From contig ATWD01000003.1 of NCBI GenBank assembly GCA_000421065.1, forward strand, positions 248,001 through 312,000: 64,000 bases of DNA. The letters are read 5' to 3'. Positions within the stretch are counted from its first letter, which is position 1. Each line of letters starts with the position of its first letter. Positions 1 to 7,860 of this stretch are shown here, piece after piece. Origin of the DNA: Acidobacteriaceae bacterium TAA 166. GTDB lineage: Bacteria; Acidobacteriota; Terriglobia; Terriglobales; Acidobacteriaceae. The translations under genes were made by a program, and so were the position numbers. The notes beneath the pieces were generated by a model. It saw only the letters and a program-made list of their open reading frames with translations. It was not told where the DNA came from and searched no databases.

Positions 1-56
1 ATCTGTGCGCCTAAGCCACGGGCCGCGCCGGTAATTAGCCAAGTTTTCTTGCTCAT
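1..56 (-). CDS. Short-chain dehydrogenase/reductase, N-terminus only (cut by window edge)
   Basis: Only the first 18 complete codons are inside the window. They read MSKKTWLITGAARGLGAQ, the first beta strand and the TGxxxGxG nucleotide-binding turn of classical SDR oxidoreductases (here TGAARGLG). The ATG at 56 is preceded by an AGGA-type ribosome site (ccaggaa). It lies about 52 bases downstream of the aldehyde dehydrogenase stop on the same strand, so the two probably form an operon. Substrate cannot be judged from this fragment. The SDR family assignment is secure from the motif; everything beyond it is unseen. Confidence 0.8.
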   Translation of the reverse strand, partial: MSKKTWLITGAARGLGAQ

Positions 57-108
57 TTCCTGGATTCCTTTCTTGTTTTTTTCGGATTTCCTAAGTTATG
101 GATTGGCT

Positions 109-1455
109 TCAGGCCGCTTTCGGGCCGCGCGTGAAAACCGGACGCTCATGGGAGAATTCACGGAAGCCGTAAATGGAATGGTAGCGCCCGACGCCGCTGC
201 CGTTGACGCCGCCAAAGGGGAGTCGCCCGTCGAAGTAGTGTTCACCCCAGACATTGACGGATACACCACCGGAACTGGTCTGTTGAAGGACGTCTTGGAC
301 GAATGCCGGGTCGTTCGAGAAGACAAAAGAGCCGAGCGGCTTGCCGTTCGCCCGCACGACATCGATGGCGCCTTGGAGCTTGTCGTATGGAATGACGACG
401 AGGACCGGCCCGAAGATCTCTTCGTGCATGATCGCGGCGTTCGCGGGAACGTCGGTCAGGATCGTGGGCTCCATCGTCAGGTCGTCGGCATTCGAGCCAC
501 CACCCAGGATGACGCGCGCGCCGAGCGAAACCGCTTCGTCCACGTAGCGGCGAACGCGGTCGAAGTTGTTCCGGTTGACAAAGCGGCCCTGTTTGGCTGG
601 ATCGAAACGACCATCCGTGTAAACGAGGCGTTTGGCCGATTCCACCATCTTTTCCGCGAGAAGATGGGCGGACTCCGAAGGCACCGTGACGTAGTCGATA
701 GAGAGACAGACCTGCCCGGCATTCATGATCCGGGACAGCATAATCTGGTAGGCGGCTTTCTCGATGTCAGCCTTCCGGTCGATGATCGCCGGGTTCTTGC
801 CGCCCAATTCCAGCGTGACCGAGGCCAGGTTCTTCGCCGCCGCGGCCATCACGATTTTTCCTACCTTCGGACTGCCGGTCATGAAGATATGGTCGAATGG
901 CTTGTCGAGAAGCAGAGTGGCGACGTCCGCTCCTCCCTCGAAGACCGCGACTTCGGATTCGTCGAATAGTTCCCGGATGATGCGGGTGACGATGGCGCTG
1001 GTTGCCGGAGTCAGCTCCGACGGCTTAACGATGGCGCTGTTGCCAGCCGCGATGGCATAGATCAACGGTTCGAAGCACAGATGGAACGGGAAGTTCCACG
1101 GGCCGAGGATCAGGATGACCCCGCGGGCTTCGTAGTGCACGTAGGCATTGACTTCCGCATCGATGCTCTTCGCGGTGACGGGAGTCGGCGCCATCCATTC
1201 GTCGAGGTGTTCGATGGTTTCGTTCGCGGTGTCGATGGCGTTCTGGACGTCGAACGGCATGGTCGTCTTCGGGCGTGCCATGTCCTGGTACAAGGCCTCG
1301 GAAACTTCCTCGCCTACCTGCATCAGGCGATCGCGCAGGCGCATGAGCTTAGTCTTCCGGGTCGCCGGGTTGCTCTGCTTGAGCTTCCAGGCATTGGCTT
1401 TTTGCAGTTCAAAGATGCGCGTGATGTCGGTCTTAAGGTCGGTCGGATTCGGCAT
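109..1455 (-). CDS. Aldehyde dehydrogenase (NAD(P)+-dependent)
   Basis: A 448-residue aldehyde dehydrogenase, the length of the class-3-like, membrane-anchor-free ALDHs. The sequence shows the oxyanion Asn in GPWNFPF (about N121), the cofactor-binding KPSE segment (about 144-147), the general-base Glu in LELGGK (about E216) and the catalytic Cys in NAGQVC (about C250). It oxidises an aldehyde to the acid using NAD(P)+; the substrate is not deducible. The gene points away from an AraC-type regulator across a 200-base intergenic region with repeated operator-like sequence, and an SDR follows on the same strand. This suggests a regulated aldehyde/alcohol oxidation pair. The product is expected to be cytoplasmic, since no signal peptide is visible. 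Confidence 0.93.
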   Translation of the reverse strand: MPNPTDLKTDITRIFELQKANAWKLKQSNPATRKTKLMRLRDRLMQVGEEVSEALYQDMARPKTTMPFDVQNAIDTANETIEHLDEWMAPTPVTAKSIDAEVNAYVHYEARGVILILGPWNFPFHLCFEPLIYAIAAGNSAIVKPSELTPATSAIVTRIIRELFDESEVAVFEGGADVATLLLDKPFDHIFMTGSPKVGKIVMAAAAKNLASVTLELGGKNPAIIDRKADIEKAAYQIMLSRIMNAGQVCLSIDYVTVPSESAHLLAEKMVESAKRLVYTDGRFDPAKQGRFVNRNNFDRVRRYVDEAVSLGARVILGGGSNADDLTMEPTILTDVPANAAIMHEEIFGPVLVVIPYDKLQGAIDVVRANGKPLGSFVFSNDPAFVQDVLQQTSSGGVSVNVWGEHYFDGRLPFGGVNGSGVGRYHSIYGFREFSHERPVFTRGPKAA

Positions 1456-1558
1456 GACAAATTTCTCCTATGGCGTAGCCCGGGGGCTGACGTGGGTCAA
1501 TCCGACCCGGGGCTCGTTACATCAATAATTCTGGGCTTGCCACGCTTTTCCGGATAGA

Positions 1559-1590
1559 CCTATTCCTATCCCATAATTGCCTATTCCTAT
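1559..1590. promoter_or_regulatory. Candidate AraC-type operator: two direct repeats spaced by 21 bp
   Basis: CCTATTCCTAT occurs at 1559-1569 and again at 1580-1590. Starts are 21 bp apart, two helical turns, the spacing typical of AraC-family direct-repeat sites. Shorter CCTATTA copies follow at 1609 and 1633. The block sits between the divergent aldehyde dehydrogenase and AraC genes. The repeats are seen directly; binding by the adjacent regulator is an inference. Confidence 0.5.
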
Positions 1591-1659
1591 TTTCTTGAAT
1601 GTATTCCGCCTATTAGCAGACCAGAATGATTGCCTATTAAGTCTTGTATGCTATTTGAC

Positions 1660-2601
1660 ATGAGCAAGCAAAGTCCTTCGACGCAACGGCAGATGATCAC
1701 GTTGCTGAAGCAACTCGCACCTCAGGAGGGCTATACGCGCTCGCTGCTGGATGGCGTGCGGTTCATGCGCTCAGACCGACCTCTTGGCCGGACACCGGTG
1801 CTGTACGAACCCAGCATCGTGATCGTTTGCCAGGGACGAAAGCACGGGTATTTGTCCGATCAGGTCTACGTCTACGATGCGCAGCATTATCTGGTTCTGT
1901 CAGTACCGCTGCCATTTTCTACGGAGACCGAAGCCAGCGCCGAGAACCCGATGTTGGCGGTTTCAGTTCGACTGGATATGACGGCAGTGGCCGACCTGGT
2001 CATGGAGTTGGATCATCAAGACACGAGTACAACGACCACCCCCGAGGGGATCATCTCCACGCCGCTGGACGAGGTATTGGCCGACACTACGTTGCGGCTC
2101 TTGCGCGCCTTGTCTTCACCCGTTGAGGCCAAGGTGCTAGGGCCTGGCATCGTTCGCGAGCTATGTTTCCGCGTGCTGGTCGGTGAACGAGGCGGCGCGA
2201 TCCGCGCCGCGCTGGCCAGTCAGGGTAACTTTGGCCGGATCTCGCGCGCACTGCGACGCATCCACAATGACTACGCTCAATCGCTGGACGTCGCTCTGCT
2301 GGCCAGCGAAGCGTGCCTGAGCATGCCGACCTTCCATGTGTATTTCAAGGCCTTCGCCAAGACGTCGCCAATCCAATACATCAAATCCGTGAGGCTGCAC
2401 CAAGCCAGACTGTTGATGATCCGCGACGACCTCACGGCTGCGGCCGCCGCAGCGCGTGTTGGCTACGAAAGCGCTTCCCAGTTCAACAGGGAATTCAAGC
2501 GATTGTTTGGCCGTAGTCCCGGAGAAGAGGCGCGGGAAATGAGAGCCTCCTTTTCGCTCCTGCCTCCCACGCAACTTGAAGCGGTGGCAGCTACTCACTA
2601 A
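1660..2601 (+). CDS. AraC family transcriptional regulator
   Basis: A 313-residue AraC-type regulator. The N-terminal about 150 residues match the AraC_N arm/cupin type (motifs YEPSIVIVCQG and LVLSVPLPF). The C-terminal about 100 residues carry two helix-turn-helices: one around DVALLASEACLSMPTFHVYF with the following SPIQYIKSVRLHQA, and a second around AAARVGYESASQFNREFKR. The frame stays open to a TTG at 1630 and has ATGs at 1648 and 1660. I chose 1660 because the TTG would place an operator-like CCTATTA copy inside the gene; no strong ribosome site decides it. It is divergent from the aldehyde dehydrogenase/SDR pair and most likely controls that pair and itself. The inducer is unknown. Confidence 0.9.
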   Translation: MSKQSPSTQRQMITLLKQLAPQEGYTRSLLDGVRFMRSDRPLGRTPVLYEPSIVIVCQGRKHGYLSDQVYVYDAQHYLVLSVPLPFSTETEASAENPMLAVSVRLDMTAVADLVMELDHQDTSTTTTPEGIISTPLDEVLADTTLRLLRALSSPVEAKVLGPGIVRELCFRVLVGERGGAIRAALASQGNFGRISRALRRIHNDYAQSLDVALLASEACLSMPTFHVYFKAFAKTSPIQYIKSVRLHQARLLMIRDDLTAAAAAARVGYESASQFNREFKRLFGRSPGEEAREMRASFSLLPPTQLEAVAATH

Positions 2602-2812
2602 CGCCTGCCACGGTTTTCCCACGGAATCACTCTCACCTCGAGGCTGAGGATGATGCCTTAGCCAGCTTCAAAATGCCTGTACGAGAAACTTGAATTGCTT
2701 TCGGAAGTAAGACTCGATGGCACAGCGTCGCGGTAAGCTGTGTCGGCGAGTTGGGCGATCGGAAGCAAGACGCCCAGAGATTCTGCAATTTGAACGGAAG
2801 GGAGACGTGGAC

Positions 2813-3454
2813 ATGTTGAAGGTTGTCATTCTAGGCGCTGCCGGACAGATAGCGCGGCTTGCAATTGAACAGTTCCTTGAGGAGCAGTCGGGGGAATTGA
2901 CGCTCTATCTGCGGAAATCGAACCGTTTGCATAAATTGGCAAGCGACCGGGTCCGCGTCATGGAAGGTGATGTGATGGACACGGCCCTGCTCGAAAAGGC
3001 TGTGCGGGGGCAGGATATCGTCTACGCCAACCTGGCGGGAGACGATATTGAGGATCAGGCGAAGTCGGTGGTTGCGGCGCTCGATCGGGCGGGGGTTCGG
3101 CGTCTGATCTGGATTTCCACGCTTGGCATTTACGACGAGGTGCCGGGAGCATTTGGTAAATGGAACCATGAGATGCTCGATGATGGATACCTCGGGCCTT
3201 ACAGCTCAGCCGCAACAGTAATCGAGTCCTCGGACCTCGAATACACCATCGTGCGTCCGGCCTGGCTGACCGACAAGGATGAAGTGGACTATGAACTCAC
3301 ACAAAAAGGAGAGCCGTTCAAGGGGACAGAAGTGTCCCGCAAGAGTGTTGCCGATCTGGTCGTGAAACTCGCACAAGATCCAGCACGTGACTTGCGTGCA
3401 TCGTTGGGCATAGACAAGCCTGGCACGGTGGGAGACAAACCGTCCTGGTACTGA
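2813..3454 (+). CDS. NAD(P)-binding Rossmann-fold protein (NmrA/SDR-like)
   Basis: 213 residues. It opens with the nucleotide-binding glycine motif of atypical SDRs (VVILGAAGQIARLAI), followed by an acidic turn (EGDVMD, about 48-53) and the RLIWISTLGIYDE strand. These features match the NAD(P)H-binding family that includes YwnB/SDR a5-like proteins, which are often annotated only as NAD(P)H-binding or epimerase-like. The frame extends upstream, but the ATG at 2813 has a good ribosome site (aagggag, about 8 bases upstream), so I start there. It stands alone after the AraC gene. The substrate cannot be told. Similar genes are often linked to oxidative or electrophile stress, which would fit the reductases later in the window, but that is inference. 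Confidence 0.85.
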   Translation: MLKVVILGAAGQIARLAIEQFLEEQSGELTLYLRKSNRLHKLASDRVRVMEGDVMDTALLEKAVRGQDIVYANLAGDDIEDQAKSVVAALDRAGVRRLIWISTLGIYDEVPGAFGKWNHEMLDDGYLGPYSSAATVIESSDLEYTIVRPAWLTDKDEVDYELTQKGEPFKGTEVSRKSVADLVVKLAQDPARDLRASLGIDKPGTVGDKPSWY

Positions 3455-3919
3455 TTCGTTGTGTTCGCGTCTTGGTTGCCGCAACGTAGTCGCAGTTTTC
3501 GCGAATCTCGCCAGTGTCCTCCGCGATAGGGAAGAGACGTGCGCTGGAGATCGTTCGTCATCATGGTATTGAATTACCCTATCGCGGAAATTCTTGGCGA
3601 AGCCGACCCCCTGGAGCACTTCATCCCGAAAGCGTTGAGAAGCGCATCGCCGATAAACTCAGGGACCCTCAGTTCGACCCCCCGTGGGCATTGCATTCCA
3701 TCTTTCGACGGTTCTATGCCTGCAATTCATCGAGTGAGCTGTAACTGCGAATAGACACAGTGTTTGAGACGATTAGGCGTCAGAAGTCGATTTTTGGGAG
3801 CTGATTGACCTGCTCGATGAGCGCCACGACGATTTACCACTAACCAAGAACGAAGATAGATGACGAAAACCGCTTTGCGAAGACAGATGCCTGTCTTCGC
3901 AAGGCATTTCCCGTGAGTC
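3455..3919. other. Gene-poor stretch; no convincing coding region
   Basis: Short frames exist on the plus strand around 3514-3754, but I recognise no family in them, they have no ribosome site, and two frames compete over the same DNA. The one clear structure is the perfect inverted repeat at 3875-3902, listed separately. Together with the SDR fragment just to the right, this looks like a degraded segment. Confidence 0.5.
3875..3902. repeat. Perfect 12-bp inverted repeat (hairpin), 4-base loop
   Basis: TTGCGAAGACAG at 3875-3886 is the exact reverse complement of CTGTCTTCGCAA at 3891-3902, with ATGC as loop. There is no long T run on either side, so it is not a textbook intrinsic terminator. 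It lies immediately beyond the 3' end of the SDR remnant on the minus strand and may be that gene's old terminator. Confidence 0.75.
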
Positions 3920-4105
3920 TTAACTGCGGGTATGACGAGGCGCGGGCTGAGGCCGCTGTGATGCGGAGAGGAGTGTCTCGGACGCGTCCACGTATTTCTG
4001 CATTGTGGTCTCGTCGTACACAGAAGGTGCAGTGATGAACTCTCCATCATCAAGCCCCTTCAAGGCAGCGTCCACAACGATGAGCGTGCCGTTAGAGGAA
4101 GAGCG
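3920..4105 (-). pseudogene. C-terminal remnant of a short-chain dehydrogenase
   Basis: Reading the minus strand into the TAA at 3920-3922 gives about 60 codons of SDR C-terminus: LIVVDAALKGLDDGEFITAP followed by SVYDETTMQKY and a Pro/Arg-rich tail. The pattern 'VDAAL.GL..GE..T.PS' is characteristic of the end of a common SDR group. Upstream the frame lacks the rest of the Rossmann fold and any start with a ribosome site, so at least three quarters of the gene is missing. The family call comes from the C-terminal pattern; the interpretation as a deletion remnant is inferred. Confidence 0.6.
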
Positions 4106-4201
4106 TCGACGGCAGTCATTAATTCTCTGCGATTCATCAACCCTTTCTAAATAGAGTCCGTTCAGTGGCGAACCTATTGGTCGAAGCCCAGGGTCCGTCC
4201 C

Positions 4202-5596
4202 TCACACCACTTCAAACAGCTTCTTGAACCCAGCATCCATGTGCATTTGTTGATGACAATGGAAAAGAGCCAGACCTCTGCTGATGGGTATAAAGTCCAG
4301 TTCCATCCGGGCATATCGTTTCAGCATGACGACATCCTTCCAGATGCCGGAGATGGAGCGTCCATGGAGCCGTGTTAACTCAAAGGAATACCGGTGAAAG
4401 TGTACTGGGTGATCCTCGTCGGACCTGTTGTCGAAGATAAAGCGATAGCGAAGGCCACAGCGTAGCCGCTTGGGAACTCCATCATAGGGATTTCCATTAA
4501 TTGTCCAGCTCTCCATTCCATCCCGACCTGTCGCGCCACGGTCGATGACCATGGGGATGAGCTGTTCTGGTGGAAGTTCTAACTGAGGCCGCTGTCCCGC
4601 GAAGATAGCGTAGTCCCAGGGCTGGAAGGATGGATCGATCCAGCGTGGAGCGTTCGAGCGCCCCGCATATTCCACCACGATCCCCATGCGTCCGTCTACA
4701 CGATCACTGCCTCGAACCGCACCCAGAATCCAGACCCCTGGATTCGTCATTTCGACAACTGCGCTGACTCTCTCTCCTGCGCCGAGTTCCAGGATCTCGA
4801 CGTATTGCGGGTTGGGAACGATATTTCCGTCGAGGGCCAAGACTTTGAAGCGGTGCCCTGGTAGTGCGAAGCGTTGTGTTGCCGTGGCACTCGCATTGAG
4901 AATGTGGAAGAGTACTCGGTCACCTTCCTTCACTTGTAGCGGCTCGCCCGCTCCCAGGGCTTTGCCATTGATCGAGCCGACATCATATTGCACCTCCCAG
5001 CCTCCGCTGGCGGGCAAGGTCCCGGCGCTGTTCTCGTCTTCTTCATCTTCCTGCTCCTCTTCGGATTGCTGGACCCACCGGAGCTCTGCCCCCCACTCGT
5101 GCGCTGCCAGAAAGAATTCGCGGTCATATGAGCCCAAGTTTTCTTTGGGTTCGACATAGACGATCCCGTACTGGCCACTGTAGACACCCCGATCGAGGTG
5201 TCCGTGAGCCATCGCATGGCTGTGGATCCATCGAGCCCCAGCCTGGTGCGGCGTAAACGAATACCGGATATGCCCGTTTGCCGGAACGACCATGCTCGCT
5301 TCTTCTTCTGTGCCGTCTATGCTGGGAGGAACATCGAGCCCATGCCAGTGAACGTATTCATCGAGCGAGGTTCGGTTTGATATCTCCACGGTTACAGGAA
5401 GCCCCTGCCGCAATCGCAGTACACGCGCGGGCGCCATGCCGTTGTATGCGGTCGTCTTATAGACAAAGCCCGGTGCAACCTCGTGGGAGAGGGAGTCGAT
5501 CGTCAGATGAATATCTGCTGGTCGTGAACGGTGCTGTGCAGCCACGTTCACGGCCAGAGAAGCATACAAGAACTCGCGTCTGGTCACGTCCCTCAA
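4202..5596 (-). CDS. Tat-exported multicopper oxidase
   Basis: 464 residues, three cupredoxin domains, laccase/CotA-CueO type. All four copper motifs are present: HWH (83-85), HSH (125-127), HPVHFH (396-401) and HCHQQMH (446-452) followed by a Met axial candidate. The N-terminus TRREFLYASLAV fits a twin-arginine signal with a short hydrophobic stretch. An unusual acidic run (SEEEQEDEEDEN, about 178-189) lies after the first domain. The frame begins with a TTG at 5596 that overlaps the stop of the upstream metallophosphoesterase (TTGA), implying translational coupling; a GTG at 5587 is an alternative. Such enzymes oxidise phenols or metal ions with O2 in the periplasm; the true substrate here is unknown. 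Confidence 0.93.
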   Translation of the reverse strand: MRDVTRREFLYASLAVNVAAQHRSRPADIHLTIDSLSHEVAPGFVYKTTAYNGMAPARVLRLRQGLPVTVEISNRTSLDEYVHWHGLDVPPSIDGTEEEASMVVPANGHIRYSFTPHQAGARWIHSHAMAHGHLDRGVYSGQYGIVYVEPKENLGSYDREFFLAAHEWGAELRWVQQSEEEQEDEEDENSAGTLPASGGWEVQYDVGSINGKALGAGEPLQVKEGDRVLFHILNASATATQRFALPGHRFKVLALDGNIVPNPQYVEILELGAGERVSAVVEMTNPGVWILGAVRGSDRVDGRMGIVVEYAGRSNAPRWIDPSFQPWDYAIFAGQRPQLELPPEQLIPMVIDRGATGRDGMESWTINGNPYDGVPKRLRCGLRYRFIFDNRSDEDHPVHFHRYSFELTRLHGRSISGIWKDVVMLKRYARMELDFIPISRGLALFHCHQQMHMDAGFKKLFEVV

Positions 5597-6957
5597 CTGG
5601 CAATATGTGTCCGGTACACTTCTTTCCCATCCATATCAACAAAGATCACATCAACATGCTGGGCATCGATCTCAAGAACCGTAAAACCAAATTGCTTGTC
5701 TTTGAAGATCGACTTCTTATAGGTTGGTTGCATGTCATACAGCCCGGCCCCGCCCGCGCCGCTGGTAAAGAAGTGCACCGAGGATTCTGTTCGCGCTTCC
5801 TGCATGTTGTGATCGTGGCCATTCAGATAGATCTGTACGTGGTTCTTCTCGAGAATTGGAAGAAGACGCTCGATTAGGCTTGTCTCGTCTCCTCGAGTTG
5901 CCGAATAAATGTGATAGTGGCCATAGACGATCTTCCATTTTGCAGTACTCTTGCTCAGTTCTTTGTCGAGCCATGCAAGTTCGGTATCAGTCAGCCTGAT
6001 ATTGTCGATCGCGAAGAACTGCGCTGCACCCGCCGTGAATGTGTAGTACGCCGCAGGGAAGACCCAAGACTTGCTCTTCGCCGAATACGCCAGCTCCGCG
6101 GCCGGACTATCGGTATCCCCATAATCGTGATTCCCGTAGATGGGGTAGAACTTGATCTCGAGTGGACCATAGAGTTGTTCCCACTGTGTCTGCCAACGCG
6201 GATCGTCAGGGCTATTCAGGCCAGCATTGTAAAAGTTGTCGCCGAGCGTAAGACCAAAATCAAAAGGATGCTCTTTGTGATAGGCGAGCATGGCGGAGGC
6301 ATCCTGGACTTGTCCCTTCGAGCCCGTTCCGAAGTCACCGAATGCGAGAACCCGGATCGGCTTATCGAGCGGTCCGACCGAAAATAGAGGCGGCGGTTCA
6401 TAATTGAAGTGCGGGTTTCGAATCTCCCAAACTGGCGTATACCGCGAACGCTGAAGGTTGCTTAGCTCGGTTGAGTCACCAAGTTTCCGTCTCGCCTCGA
6501 GTAAGTGGATCTCATCAAGCCTGTGCGCCAGGGAAATAACGCTCAACGCTGTGACCGCTGTCTTGGGATCGGGATCACCGGATGCGTGCTTTTCGACGAT
6601 CGCGATCTCTGCTGGAGATAGAGCATTTGACGGCCCAGAGCGTTCGCGGGTCTCGGCCGCGGCAAGAATACTGGTCCTGAGCCGGCTATCTGGTTCGCTT
6701 TCCAGCTGCTTCATAAGGAAAGAACGGCCTTCCGGATTGCTGAAGATCATCGCGATGGCATCGTTTGTCCATTTTGGGTCGCTTTCTTTCTGGATGGCGG
6801 CAAGACTCTCATTTCCGATATGAAGAAAACTGCGCGCCGCTTCGCGGTACTGTTCGGGCAACCTGTGAATGGCGTTCTCGACGTCCGGGGATGGGGGCGG
6901 AGATTGGGCCAGAACGGCGGAACACAATCCAAGCGACAGACAAAGAATTCTTCTCAT
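5593..6957 (-). CDS. Exported metallophosphoesterase (purple acid phosphatase-like)
   Basis: 454 residues. A signal peptide is clear at the N-terminus (MRRILCLSLGLCSAVLAQ). The first about 200 residues are helical and unassigned. The calcineurin-like domain then shows the metal-ligand series GDFGTG, GDNFYNAG, GNHD, GHYHIY and GHDH in the correct order, as in purple acid phosphatase-like enzymes (which usually have GHHP). It would hydrolyse phosphate esters in the periplasm or outside the cell. Its stop overlaps the start of the multicopper oxidase by 4 bases, so the two are one operon; a phosphatase coupled to a copper oxidase is not a standard pairing. No strong ribosome site is visible before the ATG at 6957. 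Confidence 0.92.
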   Translation of the reverse strand: MRRILCLSLGLCSAVLAQSPPPSPDVENAIHRLPEQYREAARSFLHIGNESLAAIQKESDPKWTNDAIAMIFSNPEGRSFLMKQLESEPDSRLRTSILAAAETRERSGPSNALSPAEIAIVEKHASGDPDPKTAVTALSVISLAHRLDEIHLLEARRKLGDSTELSNLQRSRYTPVWEIRNPHFNYEPPPLFSVGPLDKPIRVLAFGDFGTGSKGQVQDASAMLAYHKEHPFDFGLTLGDNFYNAGLNSPDDPRWQTQWEQLYGPLEIKFYPIYGNHDYGDTDSPAAELAYSAKSKSWVFPAAYYTFTAGAAQFFAIDNIRLTDTELAWLDKELSKSTAKWKIVYGHYHIYSATRGDETSLIERLLPILEKNHVQIYLNGHDHNMQEARTESSVHFFTSGAGGAGLYDMQPTYKKSIFKDKQFGFTVLEIDAQHVDVIFVDMDGKEVYRTHIAS

Positions 6958-7272
6958 GATTTGATCTACAAATGTCCTATCGAAATATCAGCCAAGCAAA
7001 CATCCGTAAGTTAGAAGCACTGGATGTCTCGATGCCCATCCTTCACGCGCAATTTTGCTAGTAAGACTGGTAAGAGTAGAGAGCAGATTTTTTGCCTCCG
7101 AGAGCAGGAAAATGAGCGTGCGAAGAACATTTTTTTCGACGAGACGCGAACATGCTGATAATTAGGCTCCGACCGTGCCGCTGTAAAGCATTTGGGGAAA
7201 ACGGTTAATCTCCTATTACAGATGCCCGTGCTATATTTTGCCCACGCACAGATCAAGCGGGAGTAGTCGTAA
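6958..7272. other. Divergent intergenic region, no gene seen
   Basis: About 315 bases between the phosphatase (leftward) and the sigma factor (rightward). It must hold both promoters. A TATATT hexamer at 7232-7237, about 35 bases before the sigma-factor ATG, is a possible -10 element, but no matching -35 is obvious at normal spacing. No coding frame here has recognisable content. Confidence 0.4.
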
Positions 7273-7860
7273 ATGGACGGGGATGTTTCGCTGAATCAGG
7301 TGTTGCCGCTAGAAGAGCCTGATTTTGCGCAGGAAGCCGACTCTTCGAATATCGAAAAGAGCATAGACCCCGCAATCTGGAGACGTGTCTTTCACTACGC
7401 ATACTCTCTCGTACGCGACCAGGCAGACGCGGAAGATCTCACGCAGGAAGCATTCTTTGTGTTATTCCGTGAGCAAGAGGCGGGGAGATCGGTGGAACGA
7501 ATGGGTGCATGGATGCGGACTGTGACCAAGCATCTGGCGCATCGGCGGTACGTTGAGCAACGACCGGATTTGCACATGTCTCTCGATGTCCTGAAGGAAG
7601 GAATTGATCGTGTTCCATGGGAACTCGCAGACCCAGGACCCTCTCCAGAGAAACGAGTCATCGACGAGACGATGTTGCAACTCAGTGCCAAAGTGCTGTA
7701 TGAATTTTCAGAACGCGATCGGGAGTGTATCCTGATGTACTTCCGCGGGTACGACTTTCAGCAGATTGCCTCGGTGATCGGGCTGTCTCGATGGACAGCT
7801 CGAAGGCTTACACTGAAAGCGTTAAGGCGGTTTCAATCCAGGATGAATCCATCACGATAG
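7273..7860 (+). CDS. ECF-type RNA polymerase sigma factor
   Basis: 195 residues, the usual size of an extracytoplasmic-function sigma factor. Region 2 is seen in VFHYAYSLVRDQADAEDLTQ with AFFVLFRE after it, including the -10 contact segment (MGAWMRTVTKHLAHRRY). Region 4 is seen in LSAKVLYEFSERDRECILMY and the helix-turn-helix QQIASVIGLSRWTARRLTLK. A ribosome site (cgggagtag) precedes the ATG. The stop TAG shares its last base with the GTG of the next gene, so sigma factor and anti-sigma-like protein are translationally coupled. Placed directly before two Oar-like receptors and secreted glycosidases, it may control that locus. ECF/anti-sigma control of TonB receptors is well known in other phyla; the link here is inference. 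Confidence 0.92.
   Translation: MDGDVSLNQVLPLEEPDFAQEADSSNIEKSIDPAIWRRVFHYAYSLVRDQADAEDLTQEAFFVLFREQEAGRSVERMGAWMRTVTKHLAHRRYVEQRPDLHMSLDVLKEGIDRVPWELADPGPSPEKRVIDETMLQLSAKVLYEFSERDRECILMYFRGYDFQQIASVIGLSRWTARRLTLKALRRFQSRMNPSR

Noticed and set aside
49..969. Long plus-strand frame opposite the aldehyde dehydrogenase
   Set aside because: The minus-strand protein has all catalytic motifs; the plus frame is Asp/Arg/Val-rich antisense text without a family.
3514..3754. Two overlapping plus-strand frames near 3.6 kb
   Set aside because: No family recognised, no ribosome site, and two frames compete equally over the same DNA. Treated as non-coding or decayed.
7011..7256. Minus-strand frame of about 80 codons in the sigma-factor promoter region
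   Set aside because: Cys/Arg/Ser-rich random-looking text in a divergent promoter region, with no ribosome site.
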